This document shows positions 43,803 through 54,712 of a stretch of 64,000 nt of DNA, piece by piece. The notes below the pieces were generated by a model. That model was not told the origin of the DNA. It saw only the letters and a program-made list of their open reading frames with translations, and searched no databases. Made by a program: the position numbers and the translations under genes. The first letter of the stretch is position 1. The number at the start of each line of letters is the position of its first letter. Source of the stretch: Roridomyces roridus (Eukaryota; Basidiomycota; Agaricomycetes; Agaricales; Mycenaceae); the NCBI GenBank assembly GCA_029378245.1, contig JARKIF010000008.1:2480001-2544000 (forward strand). Direction: 5' to 3'.

Positions 43803-44731
43803 CTAAAAATCTCGCTGGTATCGAAGCCCGTGGTTCAGAGCATGTAACAGACTCTGCAGTTTCTTCCTGCGTGTAAGCCTCTTTGCCGGGGGACCACCAC
43901 ATTGGATTAGCATCGCCTGCGCGGGCGTACGCGGAGACTCGCCGACACCAGTTCTGGAATTGCTCTCCGTGCTGGAGCTGGAGGTAGATGGCGAGAGTTC
44001 GGGTGTGTTAGCCACGGGGCAGGAGCGGACCTCGAAACCTGCCGCAACGATCCTCAATGGAAGGGCTCCTGACAGCCCCTTTTCCTGTGCACGACCCGGC
44101 ATCATCCCTTCATAATGCACGACCAACTCCTCCTCCTTCACACCCAACTCCCAATCCAACACCTCCAAAAACTCGCGCTCGATCCTCCCCACATCACGCT
44201 TCCCAAACACACCCGAACATATCGCCCAATGAACATTCTTGAGCGTCGAGTCGTCGGTGTACTTTGTGGCAAGGATCAGTGCGCCGAGGAAGACGCGCTC
44301 GAATGCCCAGGTTTCACGGGCGATGGCTAGGTGTGGGCGTGATCGCGCGAGATAGGATAATGCGACGAGGATTGTGGGAGTGGCGATTTCGGCGCGGGCA
44401 AGCACGGTTCTGACGAACGCGGTGTGCTTTTGTCGGGATTCGGGGGAGTTGAGAGAGGAATGAATCCGAGAGGAGGAAGCTCCGGAGTAGCGCATGGCGT
44501 AAGCGACGGTGTCCGAGATGTAGTGGACAAAGTAGTCTGAGATGCTCGGGTGAGCTGGGGCGAGAAGCACGACTAAGAAGACGACTTGCCGATTACAGTC
44601 CGAGAGAGTTCAAGCTCGACGAGTTCCATGAGAGCAGCAGAGTGCGTCGCGGGGTCAACAAGAGAGGCAGGATGCAGGGTAGTCTGGGTGGCCTTTGTAC
44701 TCCAGGAGGTCGAGCTCGATGAAGTGAGCAT
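43803..44731 (-). CDS. Cyclin, Pcl/Pho80-type
   Basis: Exon 1 from ATG 44731 carries HPASLVDPATHSAALMELVE, a typical start of basidiomycete Pcl-type cyclins, and ends after SRTVI plus one base. Exon 2 begins at 44554 (HPSISDYFVHYISDTVAYAM) and holds the cyclin box: FVRTVLARAEIATPTILVAL, FERVFLGALILATKYTDDST and KNVHWAICSGVFGKRD..RIEREFLEVLDWELGV. The C-terminus is Ser/Thr-rich and basic. The frame requires a 35-nt intron (44589-44555) with GC..AG ends. Such cyclins partner Pho85-like kinases and act in cell-cycle or nutrient signalling. No neighbour suggests a more specific role. Confidence 0.85.
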
Positions 44732-44907
44732 CAGGGCGATGTGGACGCTGCTGGATGTGCGTTTACTTCATCTTCAGCCAGTGGCTTCCATTAAATACAG
44801 AGCGGAGCAGCGTGAAACGGATACGAAAAGTGATAAAATCGACGTTGCTCATCGCGGTCCGTATGCGCCTTCCGTAATCCCCGCCGCAGTGTCGCCGTGG
44901 GTCCAGA

Positions 44908-45400
44908 CTAAGCTGTCTTGATGGATTCGTCCGTTCTGGCAGGAGCCGTCGAGGATCGAGTGGAAGCACAAGAAACAGGGTCCTTATCCATGTCCGCGCG
45001 TTCTTTGAGAGCTTCGAACTTGATCGACTGTGCTTCCAGCGTGGATAGGAAGATGCAAGTTTCGTGGCTCGAAATCCAGAGAAGACCAAAGGGAGGCCCT
45101 TGGAATTTTCAGAGTCGGTGCCTGAATCAACGTACCTTGTTGTGCCACACGTACTGCTCAACGTTAAAAAATTAACCGGAGATGAAAACGCACCACAGAG
45201 CCGGAGGTCAATATTGGGGGCACTGCGATTGCCCCATCTGGCGAAGTAGTCAAGTAGGAGGGTCCGTCGCCAAGGTCTGGACCCAAGCCAAGCATGGCAC
45301 TGGCAGGTGTGATGCGGCGGAAGTTCCTGTGGGCCTGCACTAGTGAGTGGAGTTCTCTTCCATTGAGCCGAAACGTCCGTGAGATGCATTCAAAAGTCAA
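44908..45400 (-). CDS. Possible small gene of unknown function
   Basis: ATG 45400 opens 78 codons (TFECISRTFRLNGRELHSLV...SPDGAIAVPPILTSGS). With two short introns the frame can be carried to IFLSTLEAQSIKFEALKERA and a TAG at 44910-44908. The coding look of the last exon (regular helix, no stops) is the main support. I do not recognise the family, and the splice sites are only plausible. Confidence 0.35.
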
Positions 45401-45608
45401 TGCGTGGCGTATTGTCCGATAAATTCACGCGGGGCAGATGGCGAGGGGCCTTCGAAGCGGGGATGTGCAAAGACAGAGACAGATTGCGATGGATGATGAA
45501 GGTCAGAAGCAAGAAGACTTTTGATTGATGATTTGGATCACTCTCATTCACAAGGCCGAGGTCGCCGAGCAAGTCAGCCACAAGCAAAGAAATTCGGAAC
45601 GGAGAGAT

Positions 45609-46592
45609 TTACAAAAACGTGCTAAATTTCGGGATCTTGGCAATTCTCTCCTGGACATATTTCCTCCAACGGTTGAGATCCTGGCGGCAGCAGTCGTAAG
45701 GGGCTGTCACGTTGAAAACGGTATCCAAGTCGCGTAGACTGCTGACGTTGCCGGCCAAACGCGACATGCAGATAAAAGCACTGGGCGATTACGAGTCGAT
45801 ATCAATGACACTGGAGCCCCAAACAGGCGGAGCGTTCGGGGAGTGGTAATCGTCCTCGTGATGTTGAGTGTGCGTGGCTCTCGCCACTTCCACTTTCACA
45901 GAATCCTCGAGGGCGTGCTGCCATTCTTCCTTGTATCGAATCTATCCTGTCTTCAGCCAACTTCGCTCTGGATTTCGGACATCTTACCCATGGCAGAATG
46001 AGATATGGCGGCAGCATCTCGATGACTTGAAGGGCAGGCATGCTTATCATCATCGGTGCGACCTCCGAGACGAGGAACGGATAGTCGTGCTTGGCTGCGT
46101 ACGCCGCGACAGCGACGGGGTGGTCGTGGACCATGTCCCTTGAGTGTTATCGTCAACTCAAAGCCAATGCAAGGAAGAAATCGAATCCACACACCGCAGT
46201 CGAATATGACAAATATTCATCGCCGGAAAGACTTGATACTTCTCCGCAGCTTCCGCGAGCGGCTCGAGGACTTCGAAAGGCGTGGTATCCAAAGCGGGAT
46301 GCCGCTGGGGGTACATGAACTGAAACAACAGTTCAAGCGTCGTGGATGTCTCCGTCAGCTCCACGATCTCTCCTTCGGTGGACGCCATCTCGCTTGGAGG
46401 GAAGCCACCGGCGCAGACGTCGAGATTCTTCCGGTGGAGATGGAAGAGGACGTTGTCGGAGGATTTGAAAGTGACATCTGCGTCTGGGAAATTGACTGGA
46501 CCGATGTTGAGATGGATGTAGAGTAGACGGCAGGTAGACTGACATTTTTCGGACGGGACGTCCTGAGCTGGGGCGGTTTGTGCAGCGTCCAT
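45609..46592 (-). CDS. BTB/POZ-domain protein 1 of a tandem pair
   Basis: ATG 46592 (MDAAQTAPAQDVPSEK), then a ~50-nt intron ending GGTCCAG and the BTB domain: FPDADVTFKSSDNVLFHLHR, KNLDVCAGGFPPSE, ELLFQFMYPQRHP and FEVLEPLAEAAEKYQVFPAM. A second intron (GTGTGTGG...CTCAAG) leads to HDHPVAVAAYAAKHDYPFLV and LPPYLILPW, a third (GTAAGATG...GATAG) to IRYKEEWQHALEDSV. A last intron or an in-frame TAA at about 45,802 precedes SLRDLDTVF and the conserved end WRKYVQERIAKIP...STFL. Fungal BTB proteins are putative substrate adaptors. Paralogous to the next gene. Confidence 0.75.
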
Positions 46593-46752
46593 GGCGAAGA
46601 CAAAGAGTGGTCACTTTCCTGCAGGTGACAACGTGTTTACTGCACGCCCACAGAGAACCACAGGAACACACTGAGCGTGCCCACGGTCACAATGACATGT
46701 CCTTTCGAACGGGTCTAGAGTGGAGGGGATTATGGGATTAAACAGAATGAAT

Positions 46753-47712
46753 TTACAAGAACTCGCTAAATGGCGGGATTTGCGCAACTCTCTCCTCGAT
46801 AAACTTCCGCCAAGGCTTGAAATCTGGACCACAGCAAGCGTTGAGATCATCGTCAGGTTGCCAAAATTCTTCGGCAAAGACGGCATCCAAATCGCGCAGA
46901 CTGCTGATACCTCTTGCAAAGCGGGACATGTAGGGCAGAGCAAGACTGCCGTAGCTGGGTCCACCGTTGTATTCATCTTGGTCATGTCTCCGGTTCGCAA
47001 CATCCAGATTCGCGGAATCTTCGAGGGCGCGCTGCCATTCTTCCCTGTAGCGAATCTGCCATACACTTTTCAGTAAGATGCGACGTCTCTAGCGTGGACT
47101 GGATACCCATGGAAAAAGAAGATGCGGTGGAAGCAGTTCCACAACCTGAAGGTTGGGAATGCTAATCAGCATCGGTGCAACCGTCGAGATGGCATGCGGA
47201 TAGTCGTGCCTGACGGCGGACGCTACCACAGCAAGAGGATCATCCCGCTCATGTACCGCGTTCCTTATTCCGTCGTCAACTCCAAGAGAGTCCAGAACAT
47301 AATCATTACGCACCCCAATCGAATGTGGCAGAAATTCATTCGCCGGGAAGACTTGATACTTCTCAGCACCCTCCGCGAGCCGCTCAAGCACTTTGAAGGC
47401 AGTGGTATCATCCAACTCCGGATGGCGCTGGGGATACATGAATTGGAACAGCCAGTGGAGCGTCGCGGACGACTCTGGCAGCTCAGGGATCTCTCCCGCC
47501 GTCTCGCCAACAGGAAAACCGCCAGCACAGACATCGAGATTCTTGCGATGCGCCAGGAAGAGGACATCATCAGAGGATCTGAAAGTAACATCTGAGTCTG
47601 GGAAATTGACTGCAGGGTAGTACCAACAATCAGACTACTTATGTGAACGAAACCAACGTGCGTGCTCACATTGCGCAGACACGAGAGCTAGTCCATGTGT
47701 ATGCACGGGCAT
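46753..47712 (-). CDS. BTB/POZ-domain protein 2 of a tandem pair
   Basis: Likely start ATG 47712 (MPVHTHGLALVSAQ), then an intron ending CCCTGCAG before FPDSDVTFRSSDDVLFLAHR, KNLDVCAGGFPVGE, WLFQFMYPQRHPEL and FKVLERLAEGAEKYQVFPAN. After LPPHLLFPW a ~50-nt intron (GTATCCAG...ATGGCAG) leads to IRYREEWQRALEDSANLDV, SRFARGISSLRDLDAVFAEE and the end WRKFIEERVAQIPPFSEFL. All parts are open, so the gene looks intact. It lies directly upstream of BTB gene 1 in the same direction, a tandem duplication. Confidence 0.78.
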
Positions 47713-49867
47713 GAAGTTGTACAGCAGAACCAGGACGCGGGCTGGGGTTAGAACGAGCGCCTGGCCGAAGGAACCATTTCATCCTGCGTGATGGTCAGTG
47801 CCTTGGAAAAATCAAGCAAGACCGTAGAACCTAGCACTGATCATATGGGCCTTAGGTCTTCGAAAAGATGAAAAGGAGGGAAAAGGAGGGACTTCATCAG
47901 CGATCAATGGACAAACTTGACAAAACAAATGGAATTGGTTTTTCAAGTCTGGCTCGGTACAGAGTCAATACGGTCCACGACGCCCCGCTGGATGACCAAC
48001 CCGACCACCCAAACAGCTCGTCCCGGGGCCGTGATGACTTCCGCGAGCATCCTTGATGCCTTGTCCTCGCCCTCCCCGAGTCTCCAGGCACCACCAGCAC
48101 CCGCGCAACGTTTCCACATTAAGAACGGCATTCTTCCCCTCCCGCTCCTTCGCCACCGCACCCGCCCTTCCTCCTCTCCAAGCTCTGGTAAAGCCTGCTG
48201 TAAGACGCCGATCCTGAAGTGGTCAAGTGAAGAGACAGAGGGAGCGAGGATCGACGGCTGGCTGCATCTGTACACGGCGTGCAGCCGCGTTAAAGTGGAC
48301 GCCGCGCGCGTGGACACAGTGCCCGCACTACATCAGGCGGGGTACGGGAAGCCCACGAGGCCAGTACATACGGTCAACGCCACGAGCGCTGCGCTCGTTC
48401 GTCGGGATACCACGCACGACCAGCCGAAAACAAGGCGGGCGGGCAAACAACGGCCACCCTGGAAGTGAATCTCCCACGTCAAAGCGACACACTGGTCTGG
48501 CGATCCCATGAGCGCAAACACGCTCTTAGTGCGGGACGGAGACCCAGATAGATGCCAAGGGCCCTATCAAGCCCGAACGACGAGCCGTGGCATTCTTATC
48601 CCAAGAGCCCAGGCCGCCGAATCGACCCAGCTCGCCCCGCCCGAAGCGGATGGCGTCGACGGCCGCGAACCAGCCCACGGATAGGCGACAGAGACCAGAA
48701 GACGCCATAGGCGAAAGAAGCCAGCGGACGCGGGGTATCTGCCAGACGAACGTCTAGACGATCCCAATGAATAGCAGAGAAGAAGCCCGGTGGCGACGGA
48801 GTCTGCATATGAGCGCGAGAAGCGTGGACGAAAGCGCATCCTCCGCGTTCGACAGATGCGTCGAGAACACAAGGGAAGCTGACCAAGCTCCGGGTGGTGC
48901 TGCTCGCTCGATGCAGAAGGTCGCCCGCGGCTCATGGAGCAGCGAGGATGTAAGAATGGGAGAGATAGCATAGCGATCGGACCCCACTGTGCCCCACGCT
49001 GCAGACGCGACACGGGCAGAAGGACGGGATGGACGACCTCACATCCCTTCGAGCTCTCTCCCCCCAGCTGGAGCTGCCCACCACCGAACCCAAAACGAAG
49101 AAAGGCAAAAGCACGAACTCACCCTGAACGCCCCTCCAGCCTATGCTGCAATAGCCCGAATTCGCGGCCCAGCGTTTCCAGGTCCACCTTTGCCGGCGTA
49201 CTCTTCCCTTGGAGGTCGTCTTGCGTATGGAGGTTCCAAATAATCGTCTTGTAGAAAGGGAGTCCGATCTGGCAGGGAAGGTCAGCGACGACGAGGGAGG
49301 GACTGAGAGGAGGATACCAAAGGGCCGAAGGGAGAAGGGAGTGTGCATGGATGGAAATGTCCAATGCGACCGGTACAGTGGACGGTAGGCGGGCACGGAA
49401 TGGACGCACATCCGACGGAGGTGACAGTGGACAGTGGCGAGGGTGAGGTATCAGTATCGTAAAGGACGGACGACATATCGTGTGGAAGGTAGAAACGGAC
49501 GCTTTGGAGCAATTCCACAAGATGAAGAAGGGTGTTTTGGGGAGGTGACGAAGGGTAGATGTGGGGAGGGGAGGTACAGTAAAGATGTCGCAAAGACGGA
49601 CAGTCCTGTCTGACAGTCTGCAAGGAAGAGAATCGGTCTGAATTGTGACAGAGGCGCAACGAAGGCGTACCTTCTGTGATGTACCAGGTCCCTCGCGTTG
49701 TATTCCGCACAGATTCGTCCAAGGGCGACAGTTTGGTGGTGGTTTGGTGGTCCGAGGACCGAGCAAGGTCCGAGTCAAGGGCAAGTGGCGCGGCACGTGT
49801 ACGTAACATCTCCCTCGGGTTGCCTCGACCGGTCACTCCGACACCCGGCCCTCCCCTTGTCGCCAGT
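47713..49867. other. No recognisable gene
   Basis: 2.15 kb between BTB gene 2 and B4. Overlapping open frames on both strands are rich in Arg, Ser and Pro and lack motifs. The part next to 49868 is presumably the promoter of B4. Nothing else can be supported. Confidence 0.4.
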
Positions 49868-51947
49868 ATGCACGAATGCCTTCAACTCAGCGCTCTCAGC
49901 AAGCTACCTGGTCCTATCAAGGTCAGTACTGCAGAGCGCGCGACCCAAAAGGCTGCCACGCTCACGGCTCACCGCATTACAGAAATTACTAGCATCGACT
50001 GTTCTGACCGGCTCTTCCGAACTTCTCTTTGCGAGGACGCCAAAGGAGAGCCGGGTACTCCTACTCCCAGTGATATACAAGATGTTGGATCCTGCGGACA
50101 TTCCGACCAGTCACAACCCGGGCAAGTCCTTTCCGACGGCGTGTACCATACCATTCTTTGCCATGTGTGCAATTCCGCACATATCGGGTATGCCCAAGGA
50201 AGTGGGCCTTGAATTGTGGCCCCGACTCTGGGCCTGGTTCCTCTTCATCGAATCCGATTGCCAAGCCCGGGATGACCGCGAAACTGAGTGGCTCGCATGC
50301 ACTCGCATTATTCATTGTGCCCTGCTATTCAGATATCTTCGTCATCCCGAAACGAATACGCTGCTTCAAAACACACCCCGGTTGTTCAGCGCCGTGACGC
50401 GAGCATGGCAATCAGCGAGTCTGCAATGGCATGAAAGCGACGGGACGGAGGGTTCAGGGTCGGCCATTGCGGAACTGGCCGTGGCAATCATGCTGCTCTC
50501 TACAGACCCACCTCCGTGGAAGAGTACGAGCCCCAGGATGCTGCAAGACCTCGTGGATGGCGCAGACAGCTCCCCGGCCGTGTTTGCGAGTGTGCTCATC
50601 CAACACATCCACATTGCATCGGCCTTGATCACAACCTCGGAACGAGAAACGGCCGCTGGATGGGCCCAGTTCTGTCACCTCATCGCCTTCCTCAATTCCA
50701 TTCCAGAGACTGCGGATCACCCTAATGCCGAAGTTGCGTGTCAGATTCTTCGGGAACTTGTGGATCAGGATCTCATTCCCTCCCTACTCCGCATGGTTCA
50801 CACAGCTGCAATAATTCCAGCAACCCAATATTCAGACCAGATTGCCGGCCCGTGCTTGCGCCTATTGACCAAACTGCTAGTCAGCAAGCAAATCTGCGGC
50901 ACCGCAGTTCGGGCGAGCATTATAGCCGGTCTTCTTCGCAGTACACTCCTCTGCGGGCAGAAGTCTTACCTGGCCACGTCTCACAATCAGTTGAAAACCG
51001 TCTTGATTGACATCCTCCCGCCTTTCACTCTATACCGGCAAGTCCTGCGCCCCATACGCGGTATTTTGAGGAGAGGAGAACCTTACACGATCACAACGGC
51101 GTTCGCTGTGTCCGGATTGTTGGCCTCGTGGACACACTTTGCAGGTGTGGCCAAAGAGAGGCTCGCCGTCCTCGATGCCCTTGAGTCGGGAGAGATTCTT
51201 CACATCAGAAGCTGCGACAATCTATTGGTATGTACACATTTATTGGTGTTACTGGCGCTCATGTTCATACATCAGTGTAACAAGCAGGCGCCCAAGACGG
51301 ATTTCATGTGTTGTTCTGGATATCAGAACTCGTATTACTGTTCCAGGGATTGTCAAGAAACTGACTGGAAGGACGGGGGCCATAGAGAAGCTTGCAGCGA
51401 AAACAGAACACCCATTTTGAGTGAGTACCCCTATTCATGACAGTAACTTATTGAATTCTCGTTCGCAGATGAAACAATGTCGCCAACTAACCGAGAGCGA
51501 TCTCTCATCCGAGCAATTGTTCATCGCCGCTACATTAACGCCAAAAGCCAAATTTTCCGGGATACTGTCAAGTGCCTGCAGAAACACCCCGGCGCCGGGT
51601 ATTTCGTGGAGTTCGACTATACCGTGATGGCTCACGTCAGGATCACCGTTCGCGCCCTCTCAACCAACTCCACGGTATTGGAACAACTTTCCCGGCATCC
51701 TCAGTGGCATCAGATGCTGGCCCGGACTGCGTGCAGCGATGGTCGTATGACCATGCATGTGGTTCAAATGGTGGCCGGTGACAAGACGGGGAGCTTACTG
51801 ATTCCATTACGAAGCAGCAGCGGCATAGTTGCCAAGGAGCTGGAACGCATCGCGCGTGAGCTCCCGGCGGCTGGATCTGGAGAGCTCGATGAGGCGATCC
51901 AAAATCTCGTGATGAGGTCGGCGGATGAGGTGGAGGATATTCACTGA
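49868..51947 (+). CDS. MYND-like finger protein B4
   Basis: Four exons: 49868-49921 (18 codons, MHECLQLSALSKLPGPIK), 49983-51227, 51276-51420 and 51469-51947. The long exon shows LLPVIYKMLDPADIPTS, WPRLWAWFLFIESD, LFSAVTRAWQSASL, MLQDLVDGAD and HIRSCDNLL. The finger is C..Q...TDFMCCSGY..YYCSRDCQETDWKDGGHREAC: the second cysteine is missing and the Trp-His spacing is one longer than in B1. The C-terminal exon has the shared domain (SLIRAIVHRRY, GYFVEFDY, LLIPLRSSSGIV). All frames open, so this is the best candidate for a functional B gene together with B5 and B7. No catalytic residues are recognised; a protein-interaction role is the family expectation. Confidence 0.82.
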
Positions 51948-52514
51948 GAGCACGCTAAGTAGTCCCGTTGTCATGAATTTGTTGCGTACCGGAGGCATTG
52001 CCATCAAGTAAGTATCCAACGGACCAACGCGCACGAGGAACTTGAGTTGAACTTGAATAGCTACCATGAATCACAATGATGCCTCGTAAGACCCAAGTTA
52101 GGATATTGTTTGTGCGCATCCGCAGGGAACATGGGGCTGCAGAGGTCATGACAAAGGGATCTCCTAAGTCACAAGTGACCAAGTCGTTGGCGTGATATCA
52201 ATGCGCACGCACGTCGCTCACTGTATCTAACTGATTCCTTGTAGGCTTGTATCTTTCAAAGGCAAGTGGAAATCTTGTACTTGTCGTATCTTATCTGATC
52301 AGGAATCTTTGATCAATCTTTTTCAAGCTTGGTTCAAGCCAACACCGGATCAACATCCGCTTCAAGTTTAGTCAAACCTTTTGTCTTTGTCTTGCACGTC
52401 TGCAAGAGAGCTTCTTCTTTCGGCCAAGTTACACACACACACACTCCCTTCCCCAGAACCTCTCTACGACGTGTCCCGCCCACTTCTCAGTCACTCAGTG
52501 CATGTGCTTCCGTC
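51948..52514. other. Intergenic, promoter of B5
   Basis: 570 bp without a gene. It contains an (AC)n run at 52431-52444 about 80 bp before the B5 start and a C/T-rich stretch before the ATG, both common in fungal promoters. Confidence 0.4.
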
Positions 52515-54570
52515 ATGCACCCATCTCTGCGAATCGGCGGGCTTCAGAATCTTCCCATTTCTATCCGGGTGCGCTTCGATACGCTCGAAACTCTGATTCA
52601 ACGCTGATTCGGGCATCATATGGGCAGCGATACGCCCAGGCCGCCGCCGCCGGATCACTCGAGAGCCTACACCGTGCCCTCGACATCCTCGAAATGCGAC
52701 CGGATCGCGAGACCCTCAGACTATCCATGCTTCCAGTTTTCTATCAACTCCTCGACCCAGCCAGAATCCCAACCGCCGCCGATCCCGCCTATGACTTTGA
52801 GGTGGAAACGGAAGCCCATAAAACGGCGAACGTTGTCCTCCACACATTGTCGTACACGCTCCAGATCCCAGAAGCTGCTTGTCCTGCCATTTGGGAGCGC
52901 ATCTGGGCGTGGTTCATATTCCTTGATATGTACTACAGGGTGCATGAGGACCAGAGCGAGGATTGGATGCTGTGCGCCCGCATCGTGTGCTGCGCCAACT
53001 TACTCCAACACCATCCAGAAATCTCCACCAGCATCAGATCCACTCCCGCGTTCTACGCAGCTTTGCCTCGGGCTTGGGCGGCAGCAGTCGCTTGGAAACG
53101 CGCGCGAGACAAGGACGAGCGGCCTTGGCCTGCAGGGCTCTTCTGTTCCTTGTGTTCATTCCTCTCCGATAAGGAGATCATGAGCCCAGTTAATCTGGAA
53201 GCTTTCATGGAGGGCGCGAGCAATAATGTCCTGATCGTCACTAGTACCGTTCTTTGGCACACGGAAACCGTAGTGATGGTGCTGAAGGACCCACGTTTCC
53301 CGGTGACTGACCAGGCTCTGGCCGTCTTCGATGGCCTCCTCCTCTTCCTCGGTCACATTGTGGACTCATTGGACAGCCCTCACTCTCTGGTTGAAGATAT
53401 CACAAATCGCTTGCTCTACCGACTTTTACACCAGGACCTGATCACAAATCTGCTGGTAGTAGTCCGTACTCTGCCTTCCGTGGCTGGCGCCGAGAATTCG
53501 GGACGAGTTGCCGACAGAACCTTTAAGCTCCTACGCCGCTTATTTAGCACTGCTCTCCCCGACGCGATTGCCGTGTGCGCATTGCGGAGTGACGCCGGGA
53601 CTGGAATGCAGGACCACATCTTATTTTTCTTGGAACGACTTCTGCCGTCCTTGAGTGTTTACAAGGATCAACTTACCTTGCTGAACACCTCGCTCTCCCA
53701 GTGTCCGACGGAAGCACGGCAATTTACAACAGTTGACGTGCGCAATGCATGGACTTGTCTCTCCGCCTTGGTTCATCGCCGACTGGCACTTTCCGAGTCG
53801 AATCCGGCCAAACTGAAAGCCTGCGACAATACTCTGGTGCGTGCTTTTTATCGTTCGTGGTTGAACTCATTCTTTTTCGAAGTGCGGTGCGATTGGCACT
53901 AAATCTCAACTAAAACGCTGCTCAGGTTGCTCCGCCGTTTACTATTGCTCAATCCGATGCCAGTCCGTCGACTGGCATCACGAGCACAAGGTGGCGTGTT
54001 CTAAACCTCATTCAATTCTACTCAGTGAGTTGTGCCGAATAAACCGTCCCTGATTTTATATAACGCCGGCCGGCAGATGATAGTTTGCACTCGATACCCT
54101 CTCGAGAACGGAGATTTCTGCGCGCAATTTTACAGGAAGACTACATGCGTTCGAGACTCCAAATCTTCACCGACACCATCAAATGCCTCCGCGCGTATCC
54201 CAAAGCGGGGTATTTCGTGCACTTCAACTACGTGCGCGGCACCGCCGAAATTTGCGTCTATCCCATCGAGTCTGAGGCCGATCAGCCGGGCAGGGATATT
54301 TTGGATCACCTTGCCGAACCTGCGTCTGGGTCCCAATCCCAATGGCCTGATCTCCTCGCTCGTGTGGGGCGTAGTGAGGGACGCATGATTATCCATGTCA
54401 TCTCTGTATGTCTTGGGGGGAGCCACGAGGAGCATTGGGTCGTTCCGCTTCGAAGCAGTACTGGGCTGGTTCATGACGAATTGGTGCGGATTGCTGCCTG
54501 CGAAGAAGAGGAAGGTGGTCTAGTGGAATTGGTGGCGGGGTCAAACTCGGGGATGGCTGAGATGCACTAG
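52515..54570 (+). CDS. MYND-like finger protein B5
   Basis: Four exons: 52515-52568 (MHPSLRIGGLQNLPISIR), 52628-53836, 53883-54024 and 54077-54570. The long exon has LPVFYQLLDPARIPTAADP, WERIWAWFIFLDMYYRVHED, IRSTPAFYAALPRAW and KACDNTL. The finger reads CGAIGTKSQLKRCSGC..YYCSIRCQSVDWHHEHKVAC, again with only one cysteine where MYND has CxxC. The C-terminal domain runs FLRAILQEDY, YFVHFNYVRG, WVVPLRSSTGLV to GMAEMH. No lesion seen. It is the closest relative of B3, and it is followed head-to-tail by B6 just as B3 is followed by B2. Confidence 0.85.
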
Positions 54571-54712
54571 TAGCTCGAATGTAGCTCATAATGTCATTAG
54601 ACGAATTATTTCGGCATCGGATTCCCATCACTGGTGAAGTGATCCGAACCCCTCCTGATCAGAACTTCCATCTTCATCTCCATTCACCACTTTACCTACG
54701 TTCCTCCGTGTC

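Noticed and set aside
48567..49796. Several open frames of 150-225 codons on the - strand
   Set aside because: Mutually overlapping in different frames, compositionally biased, no recognisable motif.
52431..52444. (AC)n microsatellites before B5 and near B7/B8 as a shared promoter element
   Set aside because: The runs are in opposite orientation relative to the genes and such repeats are common.
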